The notes: generated from the sequence alone by a model not told the origin. A stretch of DNA of 64,000 nt from Marsupella aquatica (GCA_973895155.1 OZ316892.1:12152001-12216000); one strand, 5' to 3'; counted from the first letter of the stretch, positions 13,613 through 24,950 are shown. Made by a program: numbers and translations.

Positions 13613-14746
13613 ACATGAGCTTAACTTTGTGGTTCTTATTCCTTACATTGTACATGCAAGCTTAGCACTTTTGTTGTTTGACTTAGAGTGTTTGGGGATT
13701 TTATACACTTGTGAATTTACTAAGACCCATAATTTGGACCCATTCTTGATCCATTTTTCTCTATCATGAGATTAGATCTTTGCATCAAGTGACCTATTCT
13801 AGTTACCCTGTTACATTCCCCTAGAGAAACCAATAGAAATTTGGCAGGGGTCATTCGTCAATAGTAAAGCCTTCCTTCATTAGATTTGATATGGGATAAT
13901 ATTATGGCTTATTAGTTATTGATGATATTTTGGTCCTTCCAAAGCCTTAGCATCAATGGCTCTTGATTGTCTCATCTTTTATCAACTATGTTGTTGTTGG
14001 ACTTGCAACAAAGACTACATGGGAGAAGCAATCTCCTTCTAGATGATGTATTTTGGACTTGGCTGCATGTTGAGCACATATTTCCTTAAGGGAACAATAT
14101 GTTGGGTCTTGGAAGGAGGCAAAAACAACACTCAAGTCCATTTGTCTCAAGTATAAAGTTATTCATGCATGCAAGAATGATTGCATCTTTTGGGAAGAGT
14201 ATGTCGGTGCAACCACATACCCCATCTAACACATCAAAACTTTTCATTCTAACACAATCAAAATTTGTCTTTTTGCCACAACCAGACTTTCCCATGCTCC
14301 CAGCATCGGACTTTCCCATTCTTCTAGCATCGGACTTTCCCATTCTTCTAGCATTGGACTTTCCCATACTCCCAGCATCGGACTTTCCCATTCTCCCAGC
14401 ATCGGACTTTGCCATGTTAGCACAATCGGATATAATATCCGTTCTTATTAACTATGGAACTTTTCCGATCAATATTGTAACGCACATCATTTTCGTTACA
14501 AAAAACGTCGGACATATCAATCAAAGTTTTTGTTGAGGGATCCGATGTGTTTTCTAACGGATATGATCCGTTTTTTAACGCATCGGAAAGGTTCCGTTGT
14601 CAATTATATCAGAAATGAAGATATCCGAAGCCGAGAGTATGGCATATTGCCATTTTGTGATAATCGGAATTTCCGATGCTAAAAGAATCGGACGCCAATT
14701 GTTCGCAAAAATTGAGCATCGGAAATCAGCTTAATGTGTACTAGTG
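13613..14746. mobile_element. Right end of a third CACTA element
   Basis: The last bases, ...TGTACTAGTG at 14746, read inward as CACTAGTACACATTAAGC. Subterminal CATCGGA/TCCGATG motifs crowd the final 450 bp. Copia homology resumes exactly at 14747, so this element disrupted that Copia copy. No coding was found in the visible part. The left end must lie upstream of the window. Confidence 0.65.
14285..14428. repeat. 24-bp minisatellite, six copies
   Basis: The unit gactttcccat...agcatcg repeats at 14285, 14309, 14333, 14357, 14381 and 14405. The open frames across it encode an eight-residue repeat on either strand and are by-products. Each unit supplies one CATCGGA-type subterminal motif of the surrounding CACTA end. 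Confidence 0.85.
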
Positions 14747-15891
14747 ATTTGTATCCAACACACCGAGTGAAATTGAATTCTTACGCATGCCAGGTACAAA
14801 CCTGACCCCGGACACTGTGCGCACAATGCCATCAAACATTTGAATCTTTACAGATTCAATACCCTCAATTCGACAAGAGTGATCATTTCCCATCAAAACT
14901 GAACCGTTTGACACAGAATAAGAATCCACACATCGTTTGCTCTCCTAGATGTTGTGCACAGGGCATACTCTTGGCTTCATAAAACATACTCATCATTGAG
15001 TAAATCAACTTCTCCATCAGCACTAGCCACATTGGCTGATGAAGATCAGCTGCCTTATCCTTACAATCCCTCTTAACGTGATCAACCTTGTGACACTTCC
15101 AGCAGACTACTGGCTTTCTCTCTTGGGACTTCCCCCTTGAAGAAAATCTTGTCCTAGATTTATTTCGTCCCTTGCCATTCAATTGCTGCTCGGGACGCTT
15201 CTGTGACCTCCCACGATTCACATTCAAGGCAGCACCAGACGACAATGCTATCTGGGATTGACCCAATTTCTTCTGTGAATCATCTGACAGCAAAGAGCTT
15301 ACCACCTCATCGTATGAAATAGACTTCAGGTCTCTATACAAGAGAACCTGCTTCAAACCCTGATAAGATGGGGGTAATGAGTTGAGAAGAAGCAAGGCCT
15401 TGTCCTCTTCTTCAACGCCCTTACCGAGATTAGACAAATCAATAGCTAGACTATCGAATTCATCCAAGTGATCCTAAAGTTTGTTCCCTTCTTTGAACCT
15501 AAGGCTCATCAAGAGAGACTTCTTGTACAATCCATCTAATGCATACTTCCGATAGTACTTCTCCCTTAGGGCTTTGAACAGAGATGCACAATCCGCATAG
15601 TCATCCAACTTCTTGATGATATGCGGCTTCAAATAAAGCATCACCGCATTCACTACAATCACTTGTTCCTGCCTCCACCTCTTTAGTGGAATCTCCTCCT
15701 CATCATCGTACATCTCTCGTGTAGAGATGATCTAGTCCCATAGCACGAAGAACTCCTTTCACTTGCTTCTCCCAGAGCAAGTAGTCCGTACGCCCATCAT
15801 ATTTTTCCACCTCAAACTTAACACCTCCAAACCTGGATGCCATATCTTTTTCCTTCACAATCCCCTCTATTTGCTGCACCGGTGATCGTAC
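14747..15891 (-). pseudogene. gag: Broken Copia gag with start of protease region
   Basis: The reading frame resembles Copia gag: an N-terminal KYDGRTDYLLWEKQVKGVL segment, the UBN2-type middle region, and a CCHC zinc knuckle, CWKCHKVDHVKRDC, for nucleic-acid binding. Breaks are a frame change near 15710, a TAG near 15474 where the intact relative has Gln, and a frame change near 14930 that destroys the protease region. The frame is lost at 14747, where a CACTA element inserted. The upstream open frame to 16050 is the leader read through. No functional product is expected. Confidence 0.78.
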
Positions 15892-16400
15892 CGCTATCGC
15901 ATGCGCTTCCTCTTGCTCCTCTCTCTCCTCCTCAAACCATCGTGGTGATCCTCGTGCTTCAAGATCCACTTCTTCAAAAATCTCCTCCAAATCACTCATA
16001 TGAGAATGCAAGAAAAAATAACATTTTTTCAACTTCTTCAAAAAACTCAAAACTTATCACCACCACGTAGCCCACGAGCCTAGCTTTCCAATGCTGAAAA
16101 CCAAAATCAAAATTGAACTCCGACGTAAAAGTTATTCACTTTTTGGTTGGGGTGGGTAAAACTTGGAATTCTTCCCCGTTTTGACCACCTCGGGGAATAA
16201 CCAAAATGTGAACTAGTCCTCGACATCGGATTTGCAATTCAATTTATGCACCGCGTTGCCAACTTCGATGGCTAGCAACTTGCCAAAGACGAACGGAAAA
16301 AGTTACCTTTCGGCGGACAGAATCTTCGACGGACGGACAAAAAATAGCTCTCTGGTTTTTTGGAATATTCTACAACCCTTGTACAGGCTCGGTGAGGATT
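14747..16400 (-). mobile_element. Truncated Copia-type LTR retrotransposon (copy 1)
   Basis: This is homologous, in the same orientation, to the full-length Copia copy at 39184-46034. It covers the leader (about 16070-16400, matching 44050-44400), gag and the start of the protease region. It stops abruptly at 14746/14747 against a CACTA terminus. Neither LTR is visible. The missing part should lie beyond the left ends of the nested CACTA elements, upstream of the window. Confidence 0.8.
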
Positions 16401-17146
16401 TTGGAAGAGCAATCAAGGGGTTAACACGTGTATTCAAACCTCCAAAACCCCCTACCACCCTTCGTCCTCGAAATCTGGTCGCACGCGCAGAAAATACTCA
16501 TGGCAAAATGTACCCCTCGACACCAAACGCAAGACATCTCACTTGGGTTTTGACAAAATCAGGATCTGATTTCAGATTTGGAAACTAGACTCCGAGGCGG
16601 TGAAAATCGATATAAGAAGCACCCAAAATGAGGAAAGAACAAGGGAGAAACAAATTGGTAAAGATGACAGATTTTTTTCAATTGCCTTAGCCAATTTCGA
16701 ATCAATTTTTCAAAGAGAAAAAAATGGTACCTTGTCAACAACGAATGTTGATGAATTGCACTCAGTGCTGTCACCAAGTCCAACAAGGTAATTGATTTCT
16801 CTTAGATCAATGATTTCACTAATTCTAGAAATTCTTTTTTCCAAAGTGGCTTGGTAAAATTTCCAAATTAAATAAATACATTATCCAACAACCTTAAATG
16901 AAGTTTCCAAAACTTGGAACTGGAATTTCTAGAACACTCTTTCAAGTTTCCTAAACACCAATTGAAATTTCCAAATCCATGTAAAATACATTTTTGGCGT
17001 ACGAATTTGGTGGAGAATAGTCATATGAGTAATGTCACATTTTCATTGTCACCCACTAACGGGAACCATACAGAAGTCCATAACAATTGTTTACTTATAA
17101 TAGACCTCCCCTCAATATTCCAAGTCTCCAAATTTTTAAATAACGA
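16401..17146. other. Spacer between Copia copy 1 and the ParB/Ulp1 element
   Basis: AT-rich and without a convincing gene. No LTR and no terminal inverted repeat could be placed here, so the left boundary of the next element remains open. Confidence 0.4.
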
Positions 17147-18188
17147 TCATTGAATGTGTGTTGCTACAAAACATATTTGAGCAAGTAAGTCTACTTCTTG
17201 ATCAAACTTTCTATCTCGGTTGCAAGCGTCTTTAGGATACAAGTTTCTAAACTTATAAGTAAGGTCCCTAGTTTTTAGGACTTCCCAAACAAATTGTCGC
17301 TTATTTTGTAAATATGGGCCGGAATAACCATCTCCAAGTAGACCTTTAGCAATTGAATTGATGTCACGGTCACTCATATCCTGCACCGGTGGCAAACTTT
17401 GCACGGTATGCTTCACTTCCTAGGAAATCTCGTCTGCTGAGTGATCAAGGACAGTGAAATTATCGACGATGCCAGCAACGCGGTGCCCCCAGGCTTGAGT
17501 GAGTCTTGCAAAGATATCACAATGCCTCCTTTGGGCTTCACCCTTCTTGTAGGCGGACCATTTTGGGTAGTTAACATTCAGAAAGTGTCTTACATCAAAA
17601 GCATTGTGCATTCTTTGAAGAAGTGGAAGCAATATCTCCATCAGAAAAGTGTCGCCTCCCATGTTGTGAACAAACAGAACTGGAAACAACGTGTTAACAT
17701 TGGATTCGCGAAACACTTCAGAGGAGAGTCATCGATGAGAACAGTATTTGTCGAACCATATCTATTGCCAAAGCGATCCCAAACAGTTTGGATTTCCTTG
17801 AGAAGTATGTTTGCCTTCCCATCCGTAATATCTGACCTCAAAAAGCCAATGTCAAACATTTCTTCTTGGGTGAATACAAACTTGAACTGCTTTCGTTCAG
17901 CATCGTTGAAAACAAGATCCATCATTTCATTTGTTCTCGGCCTTCCCGCGCAAGTCCAAATTGCGACATCGTAATACCTGAAAATCACTTGTAAAAATTT
18001 GTGAAGACCTGGACGCTCCACATACATAAATGTGTTCCCGCCCCGTCTTCCCCTGTGAACGCCCCTCACAGATGTGAGCCTCCAAAATGGTCCGGAGCTT
18101 TTACTCTTTACGGAATTGAAACAAACCTTATTAAGGTAAAAAATCAAGAGCTTTCGCTTGATCTCTGAGTGGAGTTTGGGAACAAACT
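17147..18188 (-). pseudogene. FCP1/SCP-like HAD phosphatase domain with lost nucleophile
   Basis: The exon opens at 18188 after tttgcag. KLLIFYLNKVCFN occupies the first HAD motif, where the family has an Asp-based DLN or DLDETL motif; here the first Asp is Tyr (TAC). AIWTCAGRPRTNEMM supplies motif II, and VLIDDSPLKCF supplies the acidic pair of motif IV. A frameshift near 17690 separates the C-terminal part (DTFLMEILLPLLQRM), and a TAG near 17420 precedes the last 90 codons. FCP1/SCP enzymes remove phosphates from Ser or Thr of the RNA polymerase II tail and other proteins. With the nucleophile gone this copy would be inactive even if translated. Confidence 0.72.
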
Positions 18189-18325
18189 CTGCAAACATAA
18201 AATAATCAAATCCGGATGGTTAGTCATTGGAACAGTCTTGACCAAAGACCATTTGAAGTCAAGTCAGTCCTTGAAATCAAATACCCCGTCTATCACCCTC
18301 TACACGCGTCTCGTGCAGAAATCAC

Positions 18326-19714
18326 TGTATTGCGGAGGAAAGCTCAATCTATTCCTGAATAGACTTAAAATGATTTCTCTCCTCTCCAAATCTATGTCCT
18401 CTCCTGTGAAATCAAAAGGAAGGTCCAAACTACGGTAGTTTGCAAACTTCATAACTAACACACCACAATTATAGTAATCAGTTTGTCTTGGGATGTCCTT
18501 GGGACTATGTTTTGGCCATAGAGTAGCTAAGACTTGCTTGTGACTTCTGCTTTGAATTTCATCCTCGACATATCTGGCTAAGTTTTCAAGAACCTCTGGC
18601 CTATTGTTATGCAGAGAATCGAGATATTCTAAATACTTGTGTTCCATGTCAATCACAACTAACGCCCAATGATCGCCACCTTCGTGAATGGGGACGAATA
18701 TTCGATGACAATCAATTAAGAAAAATATTTCAGTCGTGAAGTCCAAGCCTCCACGGATCGGTAAGAGTAGCCATTCGACGTCAGTGGAGTATAGAACCAA
18801 CTGTCAAACACATGGCACTTCAGAAGCTCCCTGTCGGGATGTTCATTCCTCTCCACTATGAGACTTAAGTAGGCACTTAGAATATCGGAACTTATCCAAT
18901 TTCTAGGACTCAAGCACCTCATCTGTCCACGAGTTATTAGGCACCCATTAGTCCTGACTAGAACCGCATCCTGATCCAACAGATCACTGAGGCAATTGTC
19001 AATCCTCGTTTTGTTATCCATTGGATCCGGAGACGGGAGAGGACATTTGTTTATGTTTAGAGCTTTATGACTTGAGACAAGAGAGAGGAAATTGGCACCT
19101 GCCTCATTGGTTGCCTCCGCACGATCGACTCGCCTCTCTGACACCTCAGGAAGATTCACTATGAGAGAAAATGAGTTATCATTCTCTCTTGTTACTTCAG
19201 CGCTACGAGAGTCAATATTGTCATCGCATTGAAATTCAATCGGAGTGTGATCTTTTCCCACAATCCCAATCTCCTCCACAACAATCTCTTTTAAGGATCC
19301 ACAATCCACCACCCCCTTCTCGACATCCTTGAGTGTAGTTTTTGCCTCACAATCATCAAAAACTGGGCCACTTTGAAGAACTGAAGCATCAACCAAAAGA
19401 GATTGCTCAACACCTCTGTTGCACTCTAACCCTAGAGGGTCAAATGAATTTTGAGGATCTACACGATACGTGTGTAGGGAGACATCATCCACAACATCTT
19501 CCAAAGTTTTGTTGAATGCAATCAACCTCGTGCCCGCCTGTAAGTTTTCAGAATTATCTGCCAAGTTACCATAACCTCCTTCAGCCATTAGAAGAGGAAA
19601 TCCTTTGCGACTTGCAATTGGAACGACTGATGGACCAATTCTCATCTCCCCAATGGAACTTAGAAACTTTTCCTCCACTTCCACCCCGGTGTAATGTAAA
19701 ACTGTACCGACAAT
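18326..19714 (-). pseudogene. Ulp1/C48-type cysteine protease domain
   Basis: An acidic region of about 220 residues precedes a Ulp1 fold. CLITRGQMRCLSPRNWISSD and FDSWFYTPL give the N-terminal half. After a one-base frameshift near 18750 come IFVPIHEGGDHWALVVID (catalytic His, near 18670), YLEYLDSLHNN (catalytic Asp) and PRQTDYYNCGVLVM (oxyanion Gln and catalytic Cys, near 18470). All triad residues are present. Ulp1-family enzymes process SUMO or related modifiers, and C48 domains are common passengers of plant and algal transposons. It lies in the same frame as the upstream methyltransferase-like part, apart from the TAG at 19717-19715. Confidence 0.85.
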
Positions 19715-19717
19715 CTA

Positions 19718-20620
19718 ATAATGATGGCCCTCTTTTGCTCCACTAGCATTGGAGTTTTGAGTCGAACTCCCTTCAAGGCCAGGAGGTTTCCACAATGATT
19801 TGGCAAACTGTGCAACTGGAACTAACAATTTAAGATTCTCTGCATAAGCTGTGAGGTCATAGACATCCTCACGGTCAGAGCAGAATGAAAAACACTCACG
19901 CTCAAGCATCAATGCATTCTTCAGTACCTGCCCTCTTGTGAAAAAATCCAGGACAATTTCCTCCCTCAAAGAAAATGCATGAATAAAACTCTGTAGGATG
20001 CGATTGGGCTTAATATTCAATGTGAATGGTCGTCCAGTCGTCAATTTGAAAGGAACAAGGCCTTCAAGTCGTGAGATCAATGTGTCCCTTTTTTCTCCTG
20101 AATATCTTCCTTCAAAATATCGGAATAATCCTCTCGACTTGGCTTGATTGTCTCCTCCAGGTCGGACTCCTCCAACACAAAGTGTCCGGTAAAATCCTTG
20201 AAATGCTTTTCCCAATCAGGAACCCAATCTTGGGAGACGCCAAGGAAAAGAACCATGTCCGCATCGCCTCTCATGTGTTGCGAAGGAGCATTAACCAAAT
20301 AACTCCTCATGAACAAACCATATTCAAGGTGCGCATTATAGTTCTCCGGGAGATCTCGAACAGCTTCAATTATTCTTGCAAGAATAATACCAAGACGAAC
20401 AAAAAAAACAACTGTTACCAGATCATTTGTTGGGATATTCACGACGATCTTCAAGAAGTTCAAGATTTTGGACTGCGTCCAAACCGGTTGTATGGGTCAA
20501 ATCAACAATCGCTAGAGATGCCAATATTGACTCCTTGCAGCTAGCCGAATCAAAAGGAGGATCAGCATACGCGAGCAGATTTCCAATATAGAAAACTTGG
20601 TAAGGATCCATCCTTGCGCG
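19718..20620 (-). pseudogene. DNA N4/N6-methyltransferase-like domain
   Basis: A DPPF tetrad (in LLAYADPPFDSASC, codons at 20552-20563) matches motif IV of amino-methyltransferases. About 200 residues later IVLDFFTRGQVLKNALMLE (about 19900-19960) matches the SAM-binding motif I, normally VLDxFxGxGxxxxAAxxxG. The order IV before I is that of beta-class enzymes. The Gly pair of motif I is changed to Arg-Gly, which may weaken SAM binding. One-base frameshifts occur near 20640 and in an A run near 20085, and an intron is likely near 20400. These enzymes methylate adenine N6 or cytosine N4 in DNA. The call rests on two motifs and the ParB fusion, so a structure-based search is the right test. Confidence 0.55.
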
Positions 20621-21274
20621 GAGATGGCCGCCAACCTCTTTTGATGAATATTTCTCAACCTATTTTTCAGTGGCTCCGACATCTCTGCTTTTAATGACAC
20701 CTTCACAAGGCTCTTGAAATATCCAGTGTCCACCATTGCACAACAACGATCCAATTCCTCATCTGTGAAATTATATTGTTGAACTACATCACCCCAAGTT
20801 GATCCTTGCGAGAAAACCCCTTCGTACTTCTCCCGATAAAATCGAAGTATTGCCCCCTTAAGTTTGTCAATATACTTTGCTTTTCTTGCCAATTCTAACA
20901 TATATGGCGGGAAGATCAGTCAAAGCATGTTTCTTTTTCATCAAAAGCGCCTCCCCCGAATTCACTTTGTGGAGGATTTCCAAGATGTCGGATTCTACGG
21001 CATCCTCAAAAACCCGGAATGTTGTCCTTGTCAACTGTTTTGCTTCTTTCGATTCTCCAGTCATTTGTCCGGTTGAATCCACAAGATTACCCTTGAGCCA
21101 ATTATTGCAAACCCCTCTCCATAAAGAGTAGAGCTTCTGGGGAGCAAACAAAATCCAATTGTACTCGCTGATGCTATTCACCTTTAACGTAACTTTCGCA
21201 AGTGTTTCATACTCCTGGGAGGAAAGACCAAACAACTCAAAGTTAGTCAGCTCAAAGTTTTGAATCCCAAAATA
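20600..21274 (-). pseudogene. Helical linker between ParB-like and MTase-like domains
   Basis: The exon begins at 21274 after tttccag and reads YFGIQNFELTNFELFGLSSQ into a mostly helical segment (LKGAILRFYREKYEGVFSQG, then YNFTDEELDRCCAMVD). It runs to a frame change near 20640. I do not recognise a domain. Position and length fit the linker or target-recognition region of beta-class DNA methyltransferases. Confidence 0.45.
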
Positions 21275-21361
21275 CTGGAAAGGCTCTACACGACTCTCGC
21301 GTAGAAAGGAGAGAAGGACAGAGTGTCTAAATTTTGTTCACAACTCTCATGGAGAACCAAC

Positions 21362-21924
21362 CTGAAATTCTGGAGATTTCCAACCCGATGGAAGTGGACG
21401 AGCTGGTCGCCCCATATCATTGTATTGCATTCTTGCATGTTTCACTTGGTCAATAAATGGAGATGAAAACCAATGTGCCTCCGCCTGAAGGTTGTTCGCG
21501 TGTGAAATTTCTACAAGAACTTTCACCGGAGTTGACCCTTTGAGAATTTGCGCTCGACAATATTTGAGCAAATTGGCTGTTTGCATGAGAGATGGTTGGG
21601 TCTTTGAACTTCGGATAATTTTCTTGGCGGCCATTGTGGAATGTTGACCACTGATGGCAAAGAACTTGAATTCCGCAAGCTTCTTGGTGTCAATATCCTT
21701 CCCGCAAGGTCAATTAAACTTGGTACTCCGTCGATCATCTTGTAAGGAACCAAATCTGCAGGTAAAGGTTCTTGCCCTGCATTTGTCATCATCAGTTGCA
21801 CAAGATGGTTGACATGCTCCTCATTGAGGAGTCTCTCATTCATCTTTGCAGGAGGGGGATGGATGTTTTCAACCGGGACAGAAAAAAATTTGGATATCCT
21901 GAAACAATACCAAGACTTATTCAA
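21362..21924 (-). pseudogene. ParB-like (ParB/sulfiredoxin fold) domain
   Basis: The segment starts WYCFRISKFFSVPVENIHPPP, has RLLNEEHVNHLVQLM about ten residues on, and then FAISGQHSTMAAKKII after a one-base frameshift near 21697. This matches the ParB N-terminal pattern: a short strand ending in Pro, an x-HVxxLxxxM helix, and a (V/I)xxGxHRxxAAK box. ParB-fold proteins bind or cut DNA, and in the partition proteins this fold binds CTP. In phages and bacteria this domain is often fused to DNA methyltransferases, which fits the next domain here. The exon ends at CAG/gttggt (donor 21361-21360). Confidence 0.62.
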
Positions 21925-23812
21925 CTCCAATGTTTTTTTTGCAATCTCCAGACGAGCACGGTCGACAACTAGCTTTGCGGAACTAGGGTTCTCGTCAATA
22001 TCCACATCTTCCTGATTTTTCTTTGCTTTCTTGGGCTTGCGAATGACAGCTTGAGAGGTGATGACAACCTTCTTCTCAATGTTTGGGGCCTTCTTCTCCA
22101 CGGCTCTGACCATGGGAGCTTTCACAACAATTTCAGCCAACTCTGTGGTCGTTCCCCTTTGCTTAGGAGGCTTTGCCCTTGATTCCACAACTACTGATTC
22201 AACATCAAGTTTTGCTTTTTTCTTTCCCTTTGGTGAAGGATCTTTTACGACTCCCTTTTGCTTCAGCGTCCTGATCTCTGATTTGACCTTTTCAACTTTC
22301 TTCCTGACCGACGCAGATTTCTGTCCAATGCGAGACTTTTGAGACGGTTTCTCCTCCTGAGGTTTTGTTGGTGAAGCGACTTTCTTTGCATTGCTTGTTT
22401 TTCGTATTTTGTCCTTGATTCCTTGCACTTCCTTGACAACTTGAATTCTCTTTTGGGAAGACGTTGCCTTTTCTTGTTTATCAACCGGAGATACGTTTTT
22501 TCCACCTTTCACTTGAGGCACGACTTCGCGCTGGTCAGAAACAAGAACTCTCTTTTGAGATGGTTTCTTGTCTTCTTTTTGTTCTTCCCGTTGAACCTTC
22601 TTGCGGTCTGTTTTTGCCGCAGGCGACTCATCTGCTTGATCAACAACTTTCACTCTCTTCCGAGGTAGTTTAGCTTCTTCTTTTATTTTCTCAAAATCAA
22701 CCTTCTTCCGGCCTAGTTTCCCTGATGGTGATTTTTCGTCCACTGCTTTTTTCTTCCCACTGGGTGTGGATGACTCTGACACAACACCAGCTTTCCCCTT
22801 CCTAGGTGAAACTCCCTTTGAAGTCTTTGCGTATCGCTTCTCTGTTGGAGGCTTTGCTGGGGGGATGACCTCATTTTGTTGAATTTCCCCACTCTCAACA
22901 TCATTGTTAATTGGTTCAACTCCACCTTCTAAACTTGTTGACTCTGACTCATTCTCTGACCCCGCCCGATTCTGAAAAGTCTTCTTGCTCTCTTCTTGGA
23001 CACTTCCCTCCTCTCCGTCATCCTCATTTTCTGACTCATAGACTGATATCGTTTCATGGGACTTTCTCTCTCCAGAGGCGGACAAGTCATCATCGGAGGA
23101 GTCATCCTTGTCCTTTCCCTCCCCATTCATCATTGTCAATCTCTTTTCCACCAGCTTCTTTCTTCCTGGGCGTACCAAGTCTTGGATTACTGGATGCCCT
23201 CAAATCCATTCCTCCACCTTTGTCTCACTAAAGTGTTTCATGAACACAACATTCGGAGAAATAGTCATCTTTCTCCTCCAGTCATCGTCTGGGATCTTCA
23301 TCCGCATTATATGATCCACCTCTCATGTCCGAGAGATAAAATATTTTGACTGCTTCATGACATAGGAGACCCGTCCGAGCCCCATAATTATTTCATCAGC
23401 CGTAAAGATCCGATCAGGTGAGAGCCATCTATCCGCCAAGGATCAAAGAAACCACATGAGACAACATTTGTGTCCTGGTTGTAAGGTTCAAGACAATGTG
23501 CTGAGCAAAACCCATGAAGTGGAGCAACCATCTGCTTGAAATTCCAAGAACTCTCAAACTCCAATGTCAGCAGAAGAGATGGGTTGTCCTTTGGGGACGC
23601 AAATCTCGTACAGTCTACGAGAGTGCCAAAACTCACAAAATTTCTTCGTCCATTTTCTGTTTTAACTCCCCTCACAATCAAACGGGAGTTGCCTTTGACT
23701 GGTTGCAATTCAAAAGACCATGAATTCACAATCACCAAAATATTCTCAAGTTTTGCAACCGTTGGAGTTTCAATCCGAAGCCTGTCAGAACGGAAATAAA
23801 CAGAGTGAACTC
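21925..23812 (-). pseudogene. Charged linker region of the multidomain gene
   Basis: An exon begins at 23812 after cttctag. The first part is globular-looking (ILVIVNSWSFELQPVKG, then FVSFGTLVDC) and is unrecognised. TGA stops at 23325-23323 and 23202-23200 interrupt an otherwise open frame, and there is a frame change near 23420. From 23178 the protein becomes about 400 residues of Lys, Glu, Ser and Pro repeats such as KKPSQKRV, which look disordered and nuclear. Such basic tails often bind nucleic acid, but that is only a guess here. Confidence 0.5.
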
Positions 23813-24129
23813 CTAGAAGACAAGGAGAAATATGTCAAACATCTGCACGACACTCGCGTAGAAAATAAAGTGAGCCCACAAACTGTTGCTTCATTATAAA
23901 CAAAATGATGTGAAAACATCCTTTACAAAATGGCCTCTTTGGCGTGTAAACGGTCTGGCAAAAAATGACTATCAGAACTTTGGAGATAGTCTTATGAGCC
24001 ATTTGAGCTCATCATGATTCAGAGTCAAAACATTGTCCAGATTTAAGAAAACAATCTAATCCGCTAGAAACATAAGAGTTCCCTAACTCAAAGTATGCGC
24101 ACACATGTGGCCATGAAGGCAACAATTTT

Positions 24130-24837
24130 TCTTTTCCAATTCAATCCATCACACTTTGGTATCTAATTGTCTTTCCCTCTCTCGGCCATCGGCCAGCTCC
24201 TGTCGCAGGTCATGAACTTGACGATCTCAAAACTTCTCCATCTCAAGAGAAGCTTTCATGGACTTTGCCGCTACGTCGCAAGTAGTCAAATGCTGGATCT
24301 GTGCCCATTGATACTTTGCAAACATCTGCTCCCGTTCGTATTCTATTGCTTCCTTTTCATCCTCCAACGCTTTTTGGAGAATGGAACTCTCCATCAAACT
24401 CATATCAAATGCATAAATACTTTTTTGTAACAATCCCTCAATCTTCTCAAAATTGTCCTTGCGATGAGCGCCTTCCTCTAGAAAAGTTGAACGAACAAAG
24501 TCACATGAACAATGTTTTGATTCCATATGGTACATATGAACGAGGATTCTACAAGACAGTCGCGTTGAAATCCATTATCTCCAAGATTGGAGAATCGGTT
24601 CTACGCGAGACTCGCGTAGAACTAAATAGGAAATTCTAAATTCTAACATAATGGCTCTCAAATAGAGACTATGGGTCGATGAAAGAGACCCATTCTACAC
24701 GACTCTTGTGTAGAGCAGACTCAAGTTTAGCACAATCCATTGAAAACAGAGAAATGTAGGTCAAAATTACCTTTGAGCTTCCTCAATGCAGCGAGAGCAA
24801 GTAATTCGGCGTCATTTTCTGCCAAAGAAGTCGTCAT
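24130..24837 (-). pseudogene. N-terminal exons of the multidomain gene, coiled coil
   Basis: Exon 1 (24837 to 24772) is followed by AG/gtaatt, and exon 2 starts at 24478 after ttttctag. The encoded part is highly charged and helical (EKEAIEYEREQMFAKYQWAQ and a following RDRQVHDL-type segment), typical of a coiled coil. A TGA at 24229-24227 stands where CGA would keep the frame. The intron between the exons holds three copies of the 19-bp palindrome. No enzyme domain is seen. Confidence 0.5.
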
Positions 24838-24940
24838 TCCCTTTGCACGTGCAAACTCCTCCACGATAATGTCAAGGACCGATGAGTTGAGAAAAAACAA
24901 ATAGAAAACATAAATGATCCAAGGTCCAAGGTCCGAGGTC

Positions 24941-24950
24941 CTTTTATAGT
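24941..24950 (-). promoter_or_regulatory. TATA box for the multidomain gene
   Basis: The minus strand reads ACTATAAAAG, 104 bases upstream of the proposed start codon at 24837. It faces away from the plus-strand TATA box at 25424, so the roughly 470 bp between them would be a divergent promoter. Confidence 0.5.

Larger units (their letters stand above)
17147..24837 (-). pseudogene. Multidomain gene: coiled coil, ParB-like, DNA MTase-like, Ulp1, HAD
   Basis: I read this as one spliced gene. The likely start is the ATG at 24837-24835 and the natural stop is the TGA at 17149-17147. Frame continuity supports introns at about 24771-24481, 21361-21275 (87 nt; joining keeps the frame open) and 18325-18189. 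One frame runs from the methyltransferase-like part into the Ulp1 part with only a TAG at 19717-19715. The product would exceed 2000 residues. Breaks include TGA stops at 24229-24227, 23325-23323 and 23202-23200, frameshifts near 21697, 20640, 20085, 18750 and 17690, and a TAG near 17420. The domain order is clear even though this copy cannot make the protein. Domain calls rest on motifs seen by eye. Confidence 0.65.

Noticed and set aside
14086-14536. Open frames with an eight-residue repeat
   Set aside because: Translation of the 24-bp minisatellite on either strand.
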